The notes: a model not told the origin generated them from the sequence alone. 64,000 nt of DNA from Mactromeris polynyma (GCA_032209605.1 JASFXZ010000001.1:47310619-47374618), one strand, 5' to 3'; shown: positions 35,621 through 48,944, counted from the stretch's first letter. Translations and numbers: made by a program.

Positions 35621-36235
35621 TCCTCGATGGTAATTAATGTAAATGTTATAAACTAGTTTACATTAGTTGTAAAACTTTAAGTTTCATTGTATTTATCATT
35701 CGGCATTTACATACCTTTGGTTTAACAAAGATCGAAGAACAGTTAGATTAAATATGAGCAGTTTTTACATACAATTTACGCAGTTTTGTCTGATAATTGA
35801 CATCAAAATTATTGAAAGGGTGAAATTGAACAGAACAACAAGCATGTACTTGGTGATATAATAGAATATAGTACATGATCATCATGGAAACAATAAAATA
35901 GGTATGTACATGTAATCTATACACATACTACAACTGTGTATACTTGTATCTTTACACTATTGATCAACATTATATGTTACGTCTGACCTTCTTCTACAAA
36001 AATGTTCGTATAAACATTACTGTAATCATATAGGCAGAGTTTACGTGGATGTGTATATTTAATACTCCACCTGGCGTTTGGTTTAATCTAAACAATTAAC
36101 AGTCGATCGTTTAGTACATGTATATTGGCTTAGTTAAAAGACCAGAGGCATCGCTTCTGTAAAGCCAATAATGTCCGGTTTATAAATCAGATTTTACTGT
36201 AAAATAGTTACCGAAGAAGAAAAAAATCGATATTT

Positions 36236-37340
36236 TTTCGGCAGCCGTGCTAAGATGGCTTTGCTATTTGTATACCAGTGTTGCGTAAACCAATCAAATC
36301 TTACGTTAACCACTAAACCAACTTCTCTTCAACCGAACAACGTTTGTAACATTGACGCGGATTGGTTAACATTTCGATAAGGGATACGTTACCTTAACGA
36401 AGTCAATTGAATTTCGGTGAATTTACCGAAATCCATTTTTGGACTGGAGCGACTGGTCAGCATTCGTTATATCTCGGCATTTTTTTGTTGCACCACAAAT
36501 CTTAACCACCAATTAAATTGCGCCGACCATCTTTTCAAGATATATCTTGTTGTTTTGTTCATGTTTAAACATATGCGTGTGTGATGTCTTTTGGGGCTTT
36601 ATGTCGTTCATCAATGTTTCGGTTGTTGACCTAAATAATGTTATTGGACTACGGACCGGTGCCAGCCTGTACTTCCTCAGTCAAGCACACTGGCAATTTC
36701 CCTACATGAATCAGAATAGGAAGACACGTGACTGGGGATGTATTATCAATGGTCAAATTGACATGGAGAACATGCCTTCTTCCAGAGTTCGAATCTTATA
36801 GCTTATATACGTGTACATACATTCACGTACACAGTGAGCAACGCTATCAAGAACGAGGATAGTGGATTCTTGACTCAAATAAATAATATTCACATCGTTC
36901 GTGCCTAATTCAGCTATGAACTTGCCGAGGTGTGCGATTTGCCATGGAGTTTAGTCTTTTCCAGGCATGGTCAAACGTTTTTCCGCAATCGGAATACCTT
37001 GGCTATTTTTTCCTTGCAAAAAATGCAAAGATGTTGCGATTGTTCCAGCTTTTTCGGCGCAGTCGTACTAACATGACTTTGCTATCTGGATATAAGTGTT
37101 GCGTAAACCAATCAAATATCAACTAAACCAAATTCTCTTCAACCGATAAAGGTTTGTAACATTGACGCTGATTGGTTAACCTTTCATAAAGAGTACGTTA
37201 CCCTACCAAAACCACTCAATTTCGGTGAATTTATCAAAATCCATTTTGGATCTGGAGTGACCAGCAATCGTAACATCTCGGCATTTTTTTATGTTGCATA
37301 ACAAATCTTAACCCTTTTTTCAAGATATTTCTTGTTTAGG
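36236..37340 (+). repeat. Diverged direct repeat pair of about 300 bp
   Basis: Positions 36,236-36,560 and 37,050-37,340 align through GTGTTGCGTAAACCAATCAAA, AATTTCGGTGAATTTA and TCTCGGCATTTTTT, with many substitutions. The 490 bp between them contain a SINE-like stretch (about 36,580-36,785) and no convincing gene. It is an old duplication or two insertions of one family. Confidence 0.75.
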
Positions 37341-38754
37341 TGACTTGTCAAATGGCAAGGATGGATTTTATAACTTACGGTTTCCTGTATTTATACATCT
37401 ATATTGATGTAACAGCTTTAGGCAATGTAGAAACTTAAAACCATAATTATATTGGCATCGGGTTCATATTGATTATCAGAGTTGTATTGAAGTGAACGAA
37501 ACACGAGATGGTATTGTAAGGTCATGCTTCTCGTATTCACTGATTTGATCTCGGTTAGTGAAAGACTGGACCCAACTGGTGTATATTATAATATATAAGT
37601 AAACATTTCAGTGAATATATTTCTAAGCATCCGCCATTGTTCATTAGATACAAAAGTTGTCACAGCCTAGCGCGATTTGTAAGCCTTAGTAACTTAACTT
37701 TAACACTGTTTGAACCTACTCTCTTTTTATGACTAAATCTATACGTAGTTATAAGCACGTTGTTAAAAGGTATTGTTAAAATATATTTATTAATCCAGCA
37801 ATAAATGAGATCAAACATCAAGTCTTGACTTTTAGTTCAAACAAATGAACAAAAGATATGACCCGTGGGTATTCAGTTTAATAGGGGAAGCAATCTTTAT
37901 GTTGTAGAAATAATTTAACCGAGATATTAAGCTTTATGCCGTTCATTAGTTTACAATAATTGAACACAACATTCACGTGATATCAATTAATGATTAGACA
38001 GTGTATCACGGTGGTTCAGCTGATGACATTCCAGTTTTATCATACTGGTTTGCTGTGTGCGTGTTTATGTCGGTATTGAAAGAGATTTAATGTATACAGA
38101 AAATTTCAATTAATTTGCCAGCTGATCATCTTACCATTTAAAATGTAAAACGCTATTTCACAATTTATAACAATTATAGACTAGAGTCTTCTGGTAAACT
38201 TATACATTTAATTATCAAGACACAATTACTTATACGTCAACATGCAATTTTGGAACCTTTCTAATTCCATTTTCTTGAAGAAATGAAAAGCAGAGAAATG
38301 TGAGAATAAGTGTATGATTAAAGTATTCCCTGCTGATTGTCAAACGATCGAGAAATAATTGAAAATGTTTCACATGATATAAATTATGCTCTAAATAGCA
38401 TAAAATCAGATTAAATTTGAGAACTTCAATATCACATTGGAATAATGCATGATTAGATAAAATAAGACAGGATAATATAATGTTTATTAATAAAAGAAGC
38501 GTAGAAAAATTGTTAATATGAGCATGTAGTTATCAAATTCTTTGTAATTTCCTCTTTATTCCCATTAACGAGCGACCCACGTTGGCTAATTGGCCAGGTT
38601 CAATATTTCATAAATTAATTGATGTATCATATGACTTCTGTTTATATACTGACATATCACTGATCTATGTATAACCCAGCTTGTAAACAGCAGCAGCCGG
38701 AGGCAGGGGGAGTGGGGAATCCATAAAATGATCTTCGAAAATGTATTGCTACTG
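37341..38754. other. Intergenic, nothing recognised
   Basis: AT-rich unique sequence with no domain-bearing frame, repeat or site that I can support. Confidence 0.6.
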
Positions 38755-38850
38755 GGTATTGTCGCGGTTACTTCAGTGCTAGGGCTGCCGTCGTAGGGAT
38801 CATGGGTATGAATCCCGTTGGTTTCACCAGTAATTTTCCAGACATGTTTC
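38755..38850 (+). mobile_element. tRNA-like SINE fragment
   Basis: GTTACTTCAGTGCTAGG resembles a tRNA A box, and GGTATGAATCCCG, about 45 bp later, a B box. The minus-strand frame across it reads IHTHDP, a common signature of SINE translation. It is not a functional tRNA: no acceptor stem can be drawn. Confidence 0.4.
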
Positions 38851-38876
38851 CAAACACGCATCATTTTATCATTTAA

Positions 38877-38970
38877 GGGAGACAATCAAATTTAGAAGAA
38901 ATGGCTTTAACAATACCGCTAATCAAGGGAGACCACTCTTGATATTTGTTTAGAAAGCTGCACATGATTG
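38877..38970 (+). repeat. Short dispersed repeat, copy 1
   Basis: Matches 45,195-45,280 through AGGAAATGGCTT-, CAAGGGAGA- and AGAAAGCTGCACATGAT-type blocks, with a 10-base insertion here. No function is apparent. Confidence 0.75.
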
Positions 38971-39949
38971 GTGTGAATTCTGCTGTCCCAGGTGGCCGTA
39001 TAATCCATGTGACGCGTCTGTCTTGACACATATAGGCAGGTAATCTACCCATCAAATGTGTTGTTAAAGGTGACTGCTGTACGCAGATGGTCGTTTTTCG
39101 GTTACCAGAATGAAAATTATGTATACAGAAAATACATTTAAGTCTTCATTTTAGTGCAACAATTTTACAACAGTGTGTATGTTTATTCATTTTATTTCAT
39201 TTTTCATCTTCTTTATTAGTACAGCAAAAACAACAATTCACAAAACAACTCAGTCGGTAGAGTTGACGGGATGTCGTAAGATTGACTGAAGATAATGCAT
39301 CTTATGCTTTACTGAAGATAATGCATCTTATGCTTTACATAATGATCGTTGGTTTCATGTCGACTGAGAATAATGCGTCGATGGGTTAACTGATTATGAA
39401 GTGTTTTTCATGTCTCGTTCGTGTGTCATTTGACGAAAGCGTAAAAATATAATTATGACATAACGCACTGACGTATAATTATTAAGGAATTTTGTGTTTT
39501 TCAAACGCACAGCAATGCGGTGAGAAATATACTGTTATACAAACATACAGACAAAAGTAGCTGGTAAATATTTGTGTAACGGCTATATTATATTTGTGAT
39601 GAATATAGGATACTAGTATTTGCTGATAAGCCATCAATATTGTGGATGAAACTTGGTATACGATTCATGAACCGTAATGTAAACATTGTTCATTCTGTTT
39701 GTGAGCCTCTAGGCAAAATACATATTAATTTCACATCACTTAACATACGTACAAACAACTTCACTTCCATGCTGCCGAAATACATACCTACAACATAAAT
39801 AAATGATAAGAATTGAATTTATTAACTACTTTAGATAATATGCACTGATGTAAATAATAACGGTCTGACTTTTATACACTTACTCCAAGTTTTATAAAAC
39901 TAAATAAACAAGCACACTTTTCGTCATACTTTCGGAGCCCGTCCGGTCA
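38971..39949. other. Intergenic with a small tandem duplication
   Basis: A 26-bp unit (ACTGAAGATAATGCATC...) is present twice at 39,285-39,310 and 39,311-39,336. Nothing else is recognised. Confidence 0.65.
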
Positions 39950-40180
39950 TCTCAGTAGCTGAAACACTCGATTGGCCATCTAGAGGTAGTACGTTCGAAT
40001 ACCGGGATGGCATAGGTTCACCATGACAGTCTGACTGCGATAATCCTTCCAAAGTCACTTGTCGTTCAGGCTCTAATTCGTGAAGGAAGTAGACAGTGTT
40101 TGTAGAATACAGATAAGTATTGGTTTGAAACGCATGAACACTGATTGATCAACGATCGCCGTACATAACTGAAATATACG
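39950..40180 (+). mobile_element. tRNA-headed SINE, diverged
   Basis: The head has CTCAGTAGCTGAAACAC (A-box-like) and ACGTTCGAATACCGG (B-box-like). The tail has TTGATCAACGATCGCCGTA followed by ACTGAAATA, the same order as in the SINE at 50,365-50,605. This links the two as one family. Confidence 0.65.
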
Positions 40181-43113
40181 ATCATGAATTTTAATTAATA
40201 CGTGCTTATTAGATCACAGGAGATTGTGACGAGTTCTCTTCCTTCATCCCTTCTATAGTACACATACATGTATATTCAGTGCGTATTCCCGTGCATTATA
40301 TTTTATTGACAGTATGGTTTTCGTTCCGTGTTATTCTTCCCATATCCATCACGAATGCAGTCTATGTTAGTGTTACGATGTCGATAACAGTAATTGAATG
40401 TTGAGCTTCATATTTCAATGTTACAACTGTCGACAAGTAATTAATGCTATCAATTATACGCACGTTTATTTTCGAAAATGCATTAGGCACTGCCTGCTAT
40501 AATAATTGGGTAGACTTCAACAGAAAAAAAGAAATACATTAAAAAAAATGCTATTAATTATGTACAAAAAATATATCAAGCATTCGAGAAAATACAGGGT
40601 GGATTTCTGTGAGAATAAATGTTTTTTTCATACGTGTGACGTAGCCTACTTCAGAGATTTGCCGACTTATGAACAGGAAAACCAATAAAGTAGACTTTGG
40701 TGATTTGAAAATCTCCGCAATAAATCATGTTGTTATGATTTTCATTTAGCGAAATTCTTGTATCAATAAGTCTAGAGATCGATTATCAATAATGCCTAAG
40801 TAACGCGTGTATTTGAAATTTGAGGGCGCCATGCCAGGTCATGAAACATAGTACTAGCACTATCCATGACTTAATATCACACAGACTACGTATTGATATT
40901 GTGACTGAATTATGGTTGGAAGTTAAGCTCACAATACAAGTATCGTTTGAAGTTTCTGCTTCTGGCAAATAATTTCGACAACACAAAAAGCGATGACGTA
41001 ACTAGTCCAGGGCTATGACGTAGCTAACAAATTTGTGTCGGTATTCAAACGCATTTTGTTATTTCCTTTGTTTCTTTCTAACTTAGAGAATTCCTAGTCA
41101 CGTATTCTCCCAGCATGAGGAATGATGACCAGCATGAACAATCAATCCGATTTACAATTCAGTAGCAATACTTGGATTTTGTCGAAAAGAAAAATGTCTG
41201 ATAAGGCCATCCTTAAAAAGTGTTTGTTTGCAGTTACGCGAAAGGCCGCGACTCAATTTTTTTTTTCAGGTTCATCGATGAAAACAAATTGCCTCGGTCT
41301 TTTATCTATTACAGTACAAACTAAATAAAGCCCTACCTAACTACCCACTGTTAAAATTCCGGGTCGCGTATCCGTAAACAGACAATGCTTTACGGATGGC
41401 CTAAAATAATTACGACTAGCTAGGGTACACTGAAACATAAAAAACCACACGTGAATCTGTTCATTCAGTAACAGACACATATTACAAATAGTGCACCAAG
41501 CTTCAGCATGGTTGTAGAGGGGGGAAAAGATATCTAGATATTTACACTTGCTCTCGTTAGATGTGCGAAACCATTTGTGCTGCTGCAGATAATTTGTTTA
41601 TCACATTAACAGATTCACTCGCTTATCTAACTCAGGGGAGGATCAAGGATTTGGGGTTAGGGGGATGCGTCAGTTCATTTTTGTGGTTTTGTTCAAGCCT
41701 TATAAAACGGCAATGTCTGTATTTGGATATTTGAATACCATTTCCTCTTAGTTTGTCCTTTTTACAGAGACTTAAGACAAAAATATTTCTGCCGATATTA
41801 TAGCCATTGGCCAACTCTTACAAAATATTATAATATCATGTCTTCAAACTCAAAACACCTTCAAATTCACTTGGCAAAATATATCTACTTCGCTCTGTCA
41901 AAAAGAAATTCTACAAATCTGTGAAAACTACACTGCACTTATGTTACTATTTATGTTAATATTTGTCTGACTTTTTGTAACTACCATCATATTTCATTTT
42001 AAATCTTCACTATGCTTTGATGACTATTTCTGTCTCACCGACTATATATGTGGCAAAAAAACTTTGTAAATTGTTTAAATGCCGAAATCAAATGTATTGT
42101 ATTGTATTTGGATATTTGTTTTTAAGCGGGGTACTATTCAATCAGAATCACTTTTTTGAAAATCTTATAATTAAAGATCACTGTATAGTTTCGTATTTAT
42201 ACTCCGAAATCAGTAAAAGGTTGGAGAATATTTTAAGGGGGCGCGTACCGGGTGCGCCGTCTGGATCCGCTAATGAGAGCTGTGTGAATCCATTTTTGCA
42301 TCTATACAGAACTTCAGCATGGTATATTTTCCCAAGTCGTATTTTTTTTTAATAACACACACTGTTGTAAGTTAATAATGGTGGAAGGTACAAGGGAAGG
42401 CCTACGTTTTAATTGGTGTATCATCTTGTTGTGTATCGCGTGGTTTATTGTGCATAGTAAAATGCTTTGTACGCGCATGCGTAGAGGTGGCAGTTGAGTT
42501 ACACAAGTCTTGCAACCACAAAAGCTTTCAGGCAATGTCTAAAACTCAATTTCATGAAGCGAACGCATACATGTAGGCCTACTCGAACATCTTTCACGCA
42601 TCCCTGTGCGTTTCTTTTTCGTTTCAGTGTATATACAGAAATATAACACAGATGATCAACAACAGCATTTTATATGATTTATAAATCATCAAAGTTTATA
42701 TGATTTAGAACCGTTCCTGTCACGGGGAATATACTTATTATTGAATAATTTTAATTATTGAATGATGAAAGGAAAGTCTTTTCAAACCGTTATAAATAAA
42801 ATCTGTTTTAAATATCATTCTGTCATTATGATTAATACCCTGTTATATGTATCTTTGTAACTAATTGTTTACCACATTATGTCATGTATTGCATGAAATG
42901 AGTGAAATAAACTGAATTGAATCTAAAAAAGAAAAGAAAAAAAAATTGAAGCAAACAAACGTAACAGGCTAAACTTTCTACATTTTATCGTGATGCAAAT
43001 ATTATGTTTCTGTGATTTCCTCATTGTCCTTATTTAAGGGTTTTTATGGTCACTTTATCACATTGAAATTAGGACCGGCTAAAACAATAATTTATATTTT
43101 AATTTAAACATCT
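40181..43113. other. Intergenic, one MITE fragment
   Basis: At 40,215-40,262 is a left-end fragment of the short MITE seen at 13,660 and 20,727 (CACAGGAGATTGTGACGAG). The rest is AT-rich without a supportable gene. Confidence 0.6.
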
Positions 43114-43303
43114 TCCAATAGAGGTAGATACAGTGTGCATAGATATACCAGTCCAATAGAGGTAGATACAGTGTGCATAGATATACCAGTCCAATAGAGG
43201 TAGATACAGTGTGCATAGATATACCAGTCCAATAGAGGTAGATACAGTGTGCATAGATATACCAGTCCAATAGAGGTAGATACAGTGTGCATAGATACAC
43301 CAG
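43114..43303 (+). repeat. 38-bp minisatellite, five units
   Basis: Units begin CCAATAGAGGTAGATACAG at 43,114, 43,152, 43,190, 43,228 and 43,266. They are identical except for one base at the end of the last. The overlapping minus-strand frames are repeat artefacts. Confidence 0.95.
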
Positions 43304-43627
43304 TGTTCACAATATGTCCTTTCGATGGCACTTTTTTGCTGTAATGTGGATTATCTTTCATGTTAGCCTTTTAGTTTTTAACGATTTTTGTTGAGAATAG
43401 TCATGTGCAGTTCTGTTCTGTTCTGTTTTAATTTCGAATACACTAGATATTGTTGTTTACGCTTTATTGGGCTCTAAACACGGCATCTGATTAAAGTGAT
43501 GTACATAGCGATTATAGAAACTGTTAATTAACACCGAACGCGCTTTTAGGGATGAAATATTGGTAGGCTGTGGTTAATTATGTTGGGTGGCAATATACAG
43601 CTTGACGTTTTTATCTGTAATGGGTCA

Positions 43628-44435
43628 GTCACACTACACCGTATAGCGTTAACGGACGTCCAACGTATAACAAAATTTTCAATCCGTTCGCGTCCGTTCG
43701 CATGCGTTTCTTTTCCGTTTCTCATGCGGCGCCTACGCTCCTCGTCCGGCGATGTTCGTTCCATCCGGTGGAAGGTTTTGAACATGTTCAAAATTTGGAA
43801 CGTACACCACCGGACACAGTTGTCCGTTATATGTACGGTAGCAATGCGTTTCTATGCGTTTTGTTCGTTACTCGTGCGTTCCTTATTCTGTACTTGTCCG
43901 GTTCGCATCCGTTCTTGTCCGGTGGCCCTGTTCTCCAACAACGTCACTACGATCATAGGGAGGAGAGGGTGATCTTAGAGCCTTCCTCCGTCCCATGGCC
44001 TTACCCTTCCCAGCATTCGTAGACTTCGCTTTTGGAATTACTTCAGCACGTGTGAGTCTGAGCGAGCGGAAACTATTGTGCCGGAACAAAAAAAATATCG
44101 GACTCTTTATACCCGTTTTGTCCGTTACGTGACCGGTAGAAATACGTTCGTCAAACGTTCGAAGAACGTTTTGTCAGTTTCTCATGCGTTGCGCTTACGT
44201 TTTACGCGGTACAAGTCCGTTACTAGTACGGTGATGTCCGTTAATTGAACGTTGTTCGTCCTGTATATGTGCGTTGATCGTGCGGTCATTGTGCGTTTTG
44301 TCCGTTTTATGCACCCCATACACCGATCGCGAGAGCACCGAGCAGCAGCGGGGGATGCCTTTCGTCACCGGATAACTTTCTGCCGAAATTTTGTATACGT
44401 TGGGCGTCCGTTAACGCTATACGGTGTAGTGTGAC
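43628..44435. mobile_element. 808-bp inverted-repeat element rich in CCGTT words
   Basis: Terminal repeats of about 55 bp begin GTCACACTACACCGTATAGC and are matched with one mismatch and small indels at the right end. The interior is GC-richer than its surroundings and filled with iterations of TCCGTT (about ten on the plus strand) and ATGCGTTTC-like words. A target duplication is not clear. The open frames inside (up to 130 codons) overlap each other on both strands and show no transposase motif. It is a non-autonomous DNA transposon of unassigned superfamily. Confidence 0.8.
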
Positions 44436-47280
44436 AGCTACTTAAAGGTGTGAACTTTAACACAGTAAAATTTGATTACAATCAATACAATTTTGGCGAT
44501 GATTCTGTTTAACTTTATACTGAAGTGAAAATATTTAAAGTGATGCTATTTATATGAAACACGCTAAATTCGATCACTGTATATATAAAGGACCTATACA
44601 ACCTACATAACGAAAATAAAAGCACGAGATTTGACATTTGTTACGTACATGTATATACACAGTATTCATAGAATGATCAGGATAAATGCCAACACACCCT
44701 TTTTAATTATTCACAGACGTCAAAAGTTATCATGTAAGTTGTAAGCCATGTATTACCAAAATACTCTTACTGTTCTTATAAGCTTGTTTTCTGATCTTAT
44801 AAATTATCTTTAAATGGTCTGCGACAATACCAGTAATCATTTTCACATACTATCGATATAACAAACTTACATACAAAAATGTATTATTTATTTACAAATT
44901 AGCAGCACATTTTCTGTTTCCACTGAACTTTTAATTGTTGCCGTAATTGATGGAAATGAACGTATTATTGATTTTCATTTTCAAGTCATTGTTGTTCTTT
45001 ACACACCAAATAATATATAAAGTCAAACTATAGCCCGAGGCAATTTCAACATGCTGTCGAAACAGAGTGAGGTGGCTAAGTTAGTCGCTAACGATAATGA
45101 TCAAGAGACATTAAATTCGAGTATATTTTATAGCATGGAGCCACTATCGATTATTGATTATTGACCAGTCTGACAGGTGTCATTTTCGTGTGGAAGGGAG
45201 ACAATTCAAGTAAGAGGAAATGGCTTAAACAATCAAGGGAGATCATTCTTGATATTTATCCCAGAAAGCTGCACATGATCAACAACACCGTTCCTGTATA
45301 TCTAAATATCTACTAACAAGTCATTAATTAGCAAGTTTTCATGTTTGTATTGATAAAGCATTGCAAAACACGAATTAATTATGACTGGAGCTCGTTGTTG
45401 CCAATATGTTTCACACGCCACCATTGGCTAGCGGAAATGATCATTGTAAACAACAACATCAACAGTTGCATATACAGCTCAGGTTTAGTGATTAGTAACT
45501 CGTAGATCATGGTGTTGTAATCAATCCTCAAATATTCGTAAATAACTAAATGTTAATAACAATGTGGGTGGGGAATGTACTTTTGTGTTGTTTTGATGAT
45601 TTGGGGAGGCGTAGCTTCATGACAAAACATGCTGGTTTGGTGAATAACAAATAACTATTTACGTTTTAAAAGATTGTATCATGTTCATTAATTTATTTCC
45701 TAATTTACATGTGTTTGTTGAATGGTCATTATTGTACTTTATAAGTAAAACACTGATCACTTCAATGTTATGTTAGAGTCCCGCATGGTTGGTGCAGCAG
45801 GCTACGGTCATTTTGTTCTCCAGTTCTGATTCATGTGTAGTAGTTGTCGGCTGCTTGCGGAAGGGTTTTCTTATTCTTTAAGGATATAACTGTCATATGT
45901 GAATTATAAAATGAGGTTATTCAAGGCAATATCAAAATAGTTTATTTGTGTTATATGCTATTAGTGTATATTATAGATACAGACGGACCTCGTCATTTGA
46001 CAACCTTCTATCCTAATACTTGGTATCATTCGAAATGAATATCAGTTCCAGATTTATCTTCTGTAAAGTGTATATTCCTGAAATAGAAGATAAAAAGGAA
46101 AAAAGAAAAAAACACGAGTTAAAACGGTTTGTGTGTTTGAGTACAATTCTCGCATTTGACTTAGTCTACATACTCAGAGCCGTGGATCTAAGTACATGTC
46201 CATGACTGTAGCAGACATGGCCTGATTTCCTCATATAAGTGACAATATGCAACGTGTTATGATAGTTTTAGAACCTGTCAGTATAGTTACATATTTGAGT
46301 ATTCCATTTTTTTAAAAGACAATCGTTGATATTGGTTGATATTCGAGTAGTTTAAAAGACAATCGTTGATATTGGTTGATATTCGAGTAGTTTCAGTCAT
46401 TCACTCAATCGTAAATTATTGCGCATCAAACAATAAAGTTATACGGCCGCTGTGGCATTACATGTTGGACGTAGAACTGCCAACGTAGAACTGCCACGCC
46501 TAGGATTTCTGGTTCGCAAAATTATGCACAAAAACGGACACCCCTATATAAGGAAAATGTATACACCATTCTAAAAACAAAAACTGACAAGTCAATGAAA
46601 TGTGTAGATAACAACAAATATTGGTGACCAGCATTTTGTATTAATGCCTTACAGTAAAAGCAGTTATAAAAATACCGATTCGGTACACACGCACTAACAA
46701 TTTGTTATTTTGTTGTTACTATGGTGACGTTGATTCATTCATACTTATTGTTTCTTGCAGGCTGTCGATACACGAGAATGTTCACGGATGCTCTCATAAA
46801 CATCATGACATGATTATCAACTCAGCATAGATGTGATCAATGTTTTAAAAACACTGGAAGCTAATTGCAGCTAAGCTTGTGCGAATCCACGATGCACTGT
46901 AATCAAGGGGCAACATATAATACATACATACGGACATCTAATCACGTTCTATAAAGTTAATCACCAGGCTTTAATTAATACATAATAATTAAGGCTTAGT
47001 AACAATTAAGCTACTCGTCTTATCTATTTACCCGAGAACGGTTGTAAACAAATTCAACCAGTGAAAATATTGACCAATAGACACATTGAACGCACTAATG
47101 GTGTACTCAACAAGTTTGAATCTATTTTACTTGTGACTTTGCTATCCGCCTTGTTTACTGAGTGAATTCGATGACCTTTGGGGTTTGTCATTTGTATAGT
47201 AAGCTTTTCATGAAAACAATACGTAATCGACGGACATCAATGTTATGATTTGTTACAATGGAACCTGCGAAACCTACTGC
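44436..47280. other. Intergenic DNA upstream of the GPCR
   Basis: Holds the second copy of the short dispersed repeat (45,195-45,280), a possible degenerate SINE (about 45,780-45,870) and a 40-bp tandem duplication (46,311-46,350 and 46,351-46,390). No exon is recognised. Confidence 0.6.
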
Positions 47281-47288
47281 TATAAAAG
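47281..47288 (+). promoter_or_regulatory. TATA box of the GPCR gene
   Basis: TATAAAAG lies 129 bases upstream of the receptor ATG, at a plausible distance for a start of transcription near 47,310 and a leader of about 100 bases. No splice acceptor lies between, which supports a single-exon transcript. Confidence 0.55.
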
Positions 47289-47409
47289 GCACAATGAGTA
47301 GGATATTGGAAATAAACTCGGTAGGGCTTGGTAGTGAAAACGCGAGTTAGAAGAACAGCTGTGCGTGAAGGCATAAATGAATGTTAAATATTGATGGTTG
47401 TGAGTTGAA

Positions 47410-48738
47410 ATGGCTAATAACTCAACTAACAGTTCAGTTCCTTCGACTTGGGACGACTACCAGTCACACAATAGTTATAAAGCTGGGGTGATCATATGGA
47501 AAGTAGTGCCACCAATTCTTATTCTACTTGGAACTGTTGGTAACTCGTTGTCAATAATTGTATTAACAAGGAAGTCAATAAGAACGTCAACAACAGCGGT
47601 ATACTTGACGGTGCTAGCCTTTTCCGACTTACTAGTGCTATATTCTGGATTAATGAGACAATGGATAGTTTATCAGTTTGATTTTGACGTTCGGACCATC
47701 AACGAATTTGGGTGTAAATTAAATATATGGCTAGTGTATAGCTCTTTGGACTTCTCCGCCTGGATTTTGATAGTAGTGACATTAGAACGCGTCATTTCTG
47801 CTTGGTTGCCACACAAAGCTCGGACCGTTTGCACTAAAAAGAGTGCAATAGCTTTCATGATAGCCATAGGTGTTTTCATAGTGGGTCTTAACTCACATCT
47901 TGTGTACGGTATGACGTTTACATATACGAAATACGGAAATACAATAATTGTACAAAAATGTGTTGAAATAAACCAAGACTATTTTGAATTTTTCAACAAG
48001 GTATGGCCATGGATTGATCTGTGTGCTTTCTGTGCAATACCATTCACAGTTATTGTAATTGGAAACTGTTTGATTTTGTTTAAAGTCATCAAAAGTCAAC
48101 GGAAAACAAAGTCACGTGTAGTGCCCTCCATTGCTGGCGGAAGTAGACATCATACGGTATTGCATGCTGGGAAACACTCGTCAATGACCGCCATTTTGTT
48201 CACATTAAATGTTGTGTTTTTGTTAAGTACGTCACCCATAAGCATCTACAATATCGGATATGCTTACTGGGCTGAAGGTGCAAGTTCTGAACAATACGCT
48301 CTTTTAGACCTTTGGTGGGCAATTGTTAATATGTTCATGTACACAAACAACTCTCTAAACTTCTTTCTATACTGTCTTAGTGGAACGAAGTTCAGGCGCG
48401 AAGTGATTCGTATATTTTGTTTTAAATGTAATTCCCCACCCAGCGATGGACATCATCCACCATCTAACTACACCCGAACCAGGTTCGACACCAACACCCA
48501 TACACCGTCACCCTCACCAAGAAATTCCCCGGCACCAGAGACCCCAAAATTAAACGAGAAAAATGTCAAAAGTGCGACAGTGTCGGCTGATATTAAAATG
48601 GAGATAGTAAACCACGTTGGAAATTCTTTGCACCCAAATGACGCACTTAAACGTACAATTGGTTCGGCAGAATCGTCTGCGTTGATTGACAATTCTGCTA
48701 ATGGACAGTTATCAGTGGTATCTAGTTCGGTTGTTTGA
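47410..48738 (+). CDS. Rhodopsin-family (class A) peptide-type GPCR
   Basis: This ORF encodes 442 residues in one exon. The N-terminus carries sequons (NNSTNSS) and no signal peptide. Seven membrane helices are visible at about 27-52, 63-84, 104-128, 146-166, 203-227, 258-282 and 300-323. Family marks are GNS with N45 in helix 1, D73 in LAFSDLL, the disulfide pair C102-C184, and P211 in helix 5. The DRY motif is ERV (126-128). The CWxP motif of helix 6 reads STSP, and NPxxY reads NFFLY (317-321). Helix 8 is followed by cysteines 337 and 340 (possible lipidation) and a Ser/Pro-rich tail. The NxxNFFLYCLSG ending is typical of invertebrate neuropeptide receptors of the FMRFamide/TRH-like assemblage. 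The ligand is unknown. It should sit in the plasma membrane and couple to G proteins. Confidence 0.9.
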   Translation: MANNSTNSSVPSTWDDYQSHNSYKAGVIIWKVVPPILILLGTVGNSLSIIVLTRKSIRTSTTAVYLTVLAFSDLLVLYSGLMRQWIVYQFDFDVRTINEFGCKLNIWLVYSSLDFSAWILIVVTLERVISAWLPHKARTVCTKKSAIAFMIAIGVFIVGLNSHLVYGMTFTYTKYGNTIIVQKCVEINQDYFEFFNKVWPWIDLCAFCAIPFTVIVIGNCLILFKVIKSQRKTKSRVVPSIAGGSRHHTVLHAGKHSSMTAILFTLNVVFLLSTSPISIYNIGYAYWAEGASSEQYALLDLWWAIVNMFMYTNNSLNFFLYCLSGTKFRREVIRIFCFKCNSPPSDGHHPPSNYTRTRFDTNTHTPSPSPRNSPAPETPKLNEKNVKSATVSADIKMEIVNHVGNSLHPNDALKRTIGSAESSALIDNSANGQLSVVSSSVV

Positions 48739-48938
48739 TAATAAGGGTATAACTATCAGACGTTATACAATGAAGTTCAGTGAAAGTAGACATGTTCTTG
48801 AAGCCAGCGATCAACACAGCACAATACTTATATTGAGAAAAAAAGACATTTTATGAACGTTTAATAGACTTACTGTCATTAATATTATTAATACCATAGA
48901 TGACTGATACTTCATTATTGTCATTATTTATACCATTT

Positions 48939-48944
48939 AATAAA
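48939..48944 (+). terminator. Poly(A) signal of the GPCR gene
   Basis: AATAAA lies 201 bases past the stop codon, the first such hexamer downstream on the plus strand, in an AT-rich 3' region. Confidence 0.5.

Noticed and set aside
35500..40020. tRNA genes at B-box-like sites (35.5, 38.8, 40.0 kb)
   Set aside because: No cloverleaf with paired acceptor and anticodon stems can be drawn. The sites fit SINE heads.
43546..44434. Overlapping frames in the CCGTT-rich element
   Set aside because: Open on both strands because of GC-rich composition; no transposase motif or start context.
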